43,566 nt of DNA from Armatimonadota bacterium (GTDB lineage: Bacteria; Armatimonadota; Hebobacteria; GCA-020354555; CP070648). The number at the start of each line of letters is the position of its first letter. Within the stretch, counting starts at the first letter, position 1. Positions 43,513 through 43,566 of the stretch are shown here, in pieces. Position numbers and translations under genes: made by a program. The stretch lies in contig DATLAK010000177.1 of NCBI GenBank assembly GCA_035527535.1, forward strand, positions 1 through 43,566, in the 5' to 3' direction. The notes beneath the pieces were generated by a model. It saw nothing but the letters and a program-made list of their open reading frames with translations. It ran no database searches and was not told the origin of the DNA.

Positions 43513-43566
43513 CGGTTTCGGGGCGGGCGGGAGGCAGGGAGACGAGGGTGAGAGGGTCGGGAAGGA

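Overview
This is a GC-rich chromosomal segment of a free-living bacterium. It holds about 33 protein genes on both strands and no rRNA, tRNA, CRISPR array or insertion sequence that I can see. Canonical bacterial promoters (TTGACA, 17-nt spacer, TATAAT-like), a frameshifted prfB and SecA mark it as bacterial. Several genes have an archaeal or deep-branching flavour: an NrpR-type nitrogen regulator, a glutamate synthase split into three proteins, an HdrB-HdrC fusion and a phosphoglycerate-mutase-like probable homoserine kinase. An uncultured lineage such as Armatimonadota or a relative would fit, but that is only an impression.

Layout. 1-1274 (minus): start of a probable cobalamin-binding protein and an opine-dehydrogenase-type enzyme. 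1536-3533: DUF2723 membrane protein. 3686-9109: a strong promoter, a 65-aa charged protein, accB, then hom, thrC, purC and an ApgM-type probable homoserine kinase. 9406-10896: tilS. 10939-12181 (minus): a visibly AT-richer two-gene cassette (winged-helix protein plus HEPN-like protein), the best defence or toxin candidate. 12416-17024 (minus): fdhD, a small CxxC protein, a URO-D family protein, moaA and an MFS exporter. 17221-21558: secA and prfB. 21485-25356: secreted 5'-nucleotidase-like protein, a four-PDZ serine protease and a catalytically dead protease relative. 25527-26564 (minus): nrpR. 27021-34175: hdrBC fusion, three glutamate synthase genes, purF and a degenerate OmpR-type regulator. 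34472-36046: guaA. 36116-40059 (minus): heparinase-like and ceramidase-like proteins. 40365-43461: amtB, glnK and glnA.

How the genes work together. The right half is a nitrogen module: ammonium uptake (AmtB), sensing (PII), capture (GlnA), glutamate formation (split GOGAT), two glutamine users (PurF, GuaA) and two candidate regulators (NrpR and an atypical response regulator). No gltD electron-donating subunit is present. Instead an iron-sulphur HdrBC fusion is translationally coupled to the GOGAT genes, which is the most interesting system here. Hom, ThrC and the ApgM-like protein together make a threonine pathway without a classical GHMP homoserine kinase.

The other striking feature is repeat content. 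Intergenic gaps are filled with several families of small palindromic elements. At least two, probably three, also lie in frame inside protein genes (purC, the heparinase-like gene and tilS), which recalls the palindromic elements of Rickettsia.
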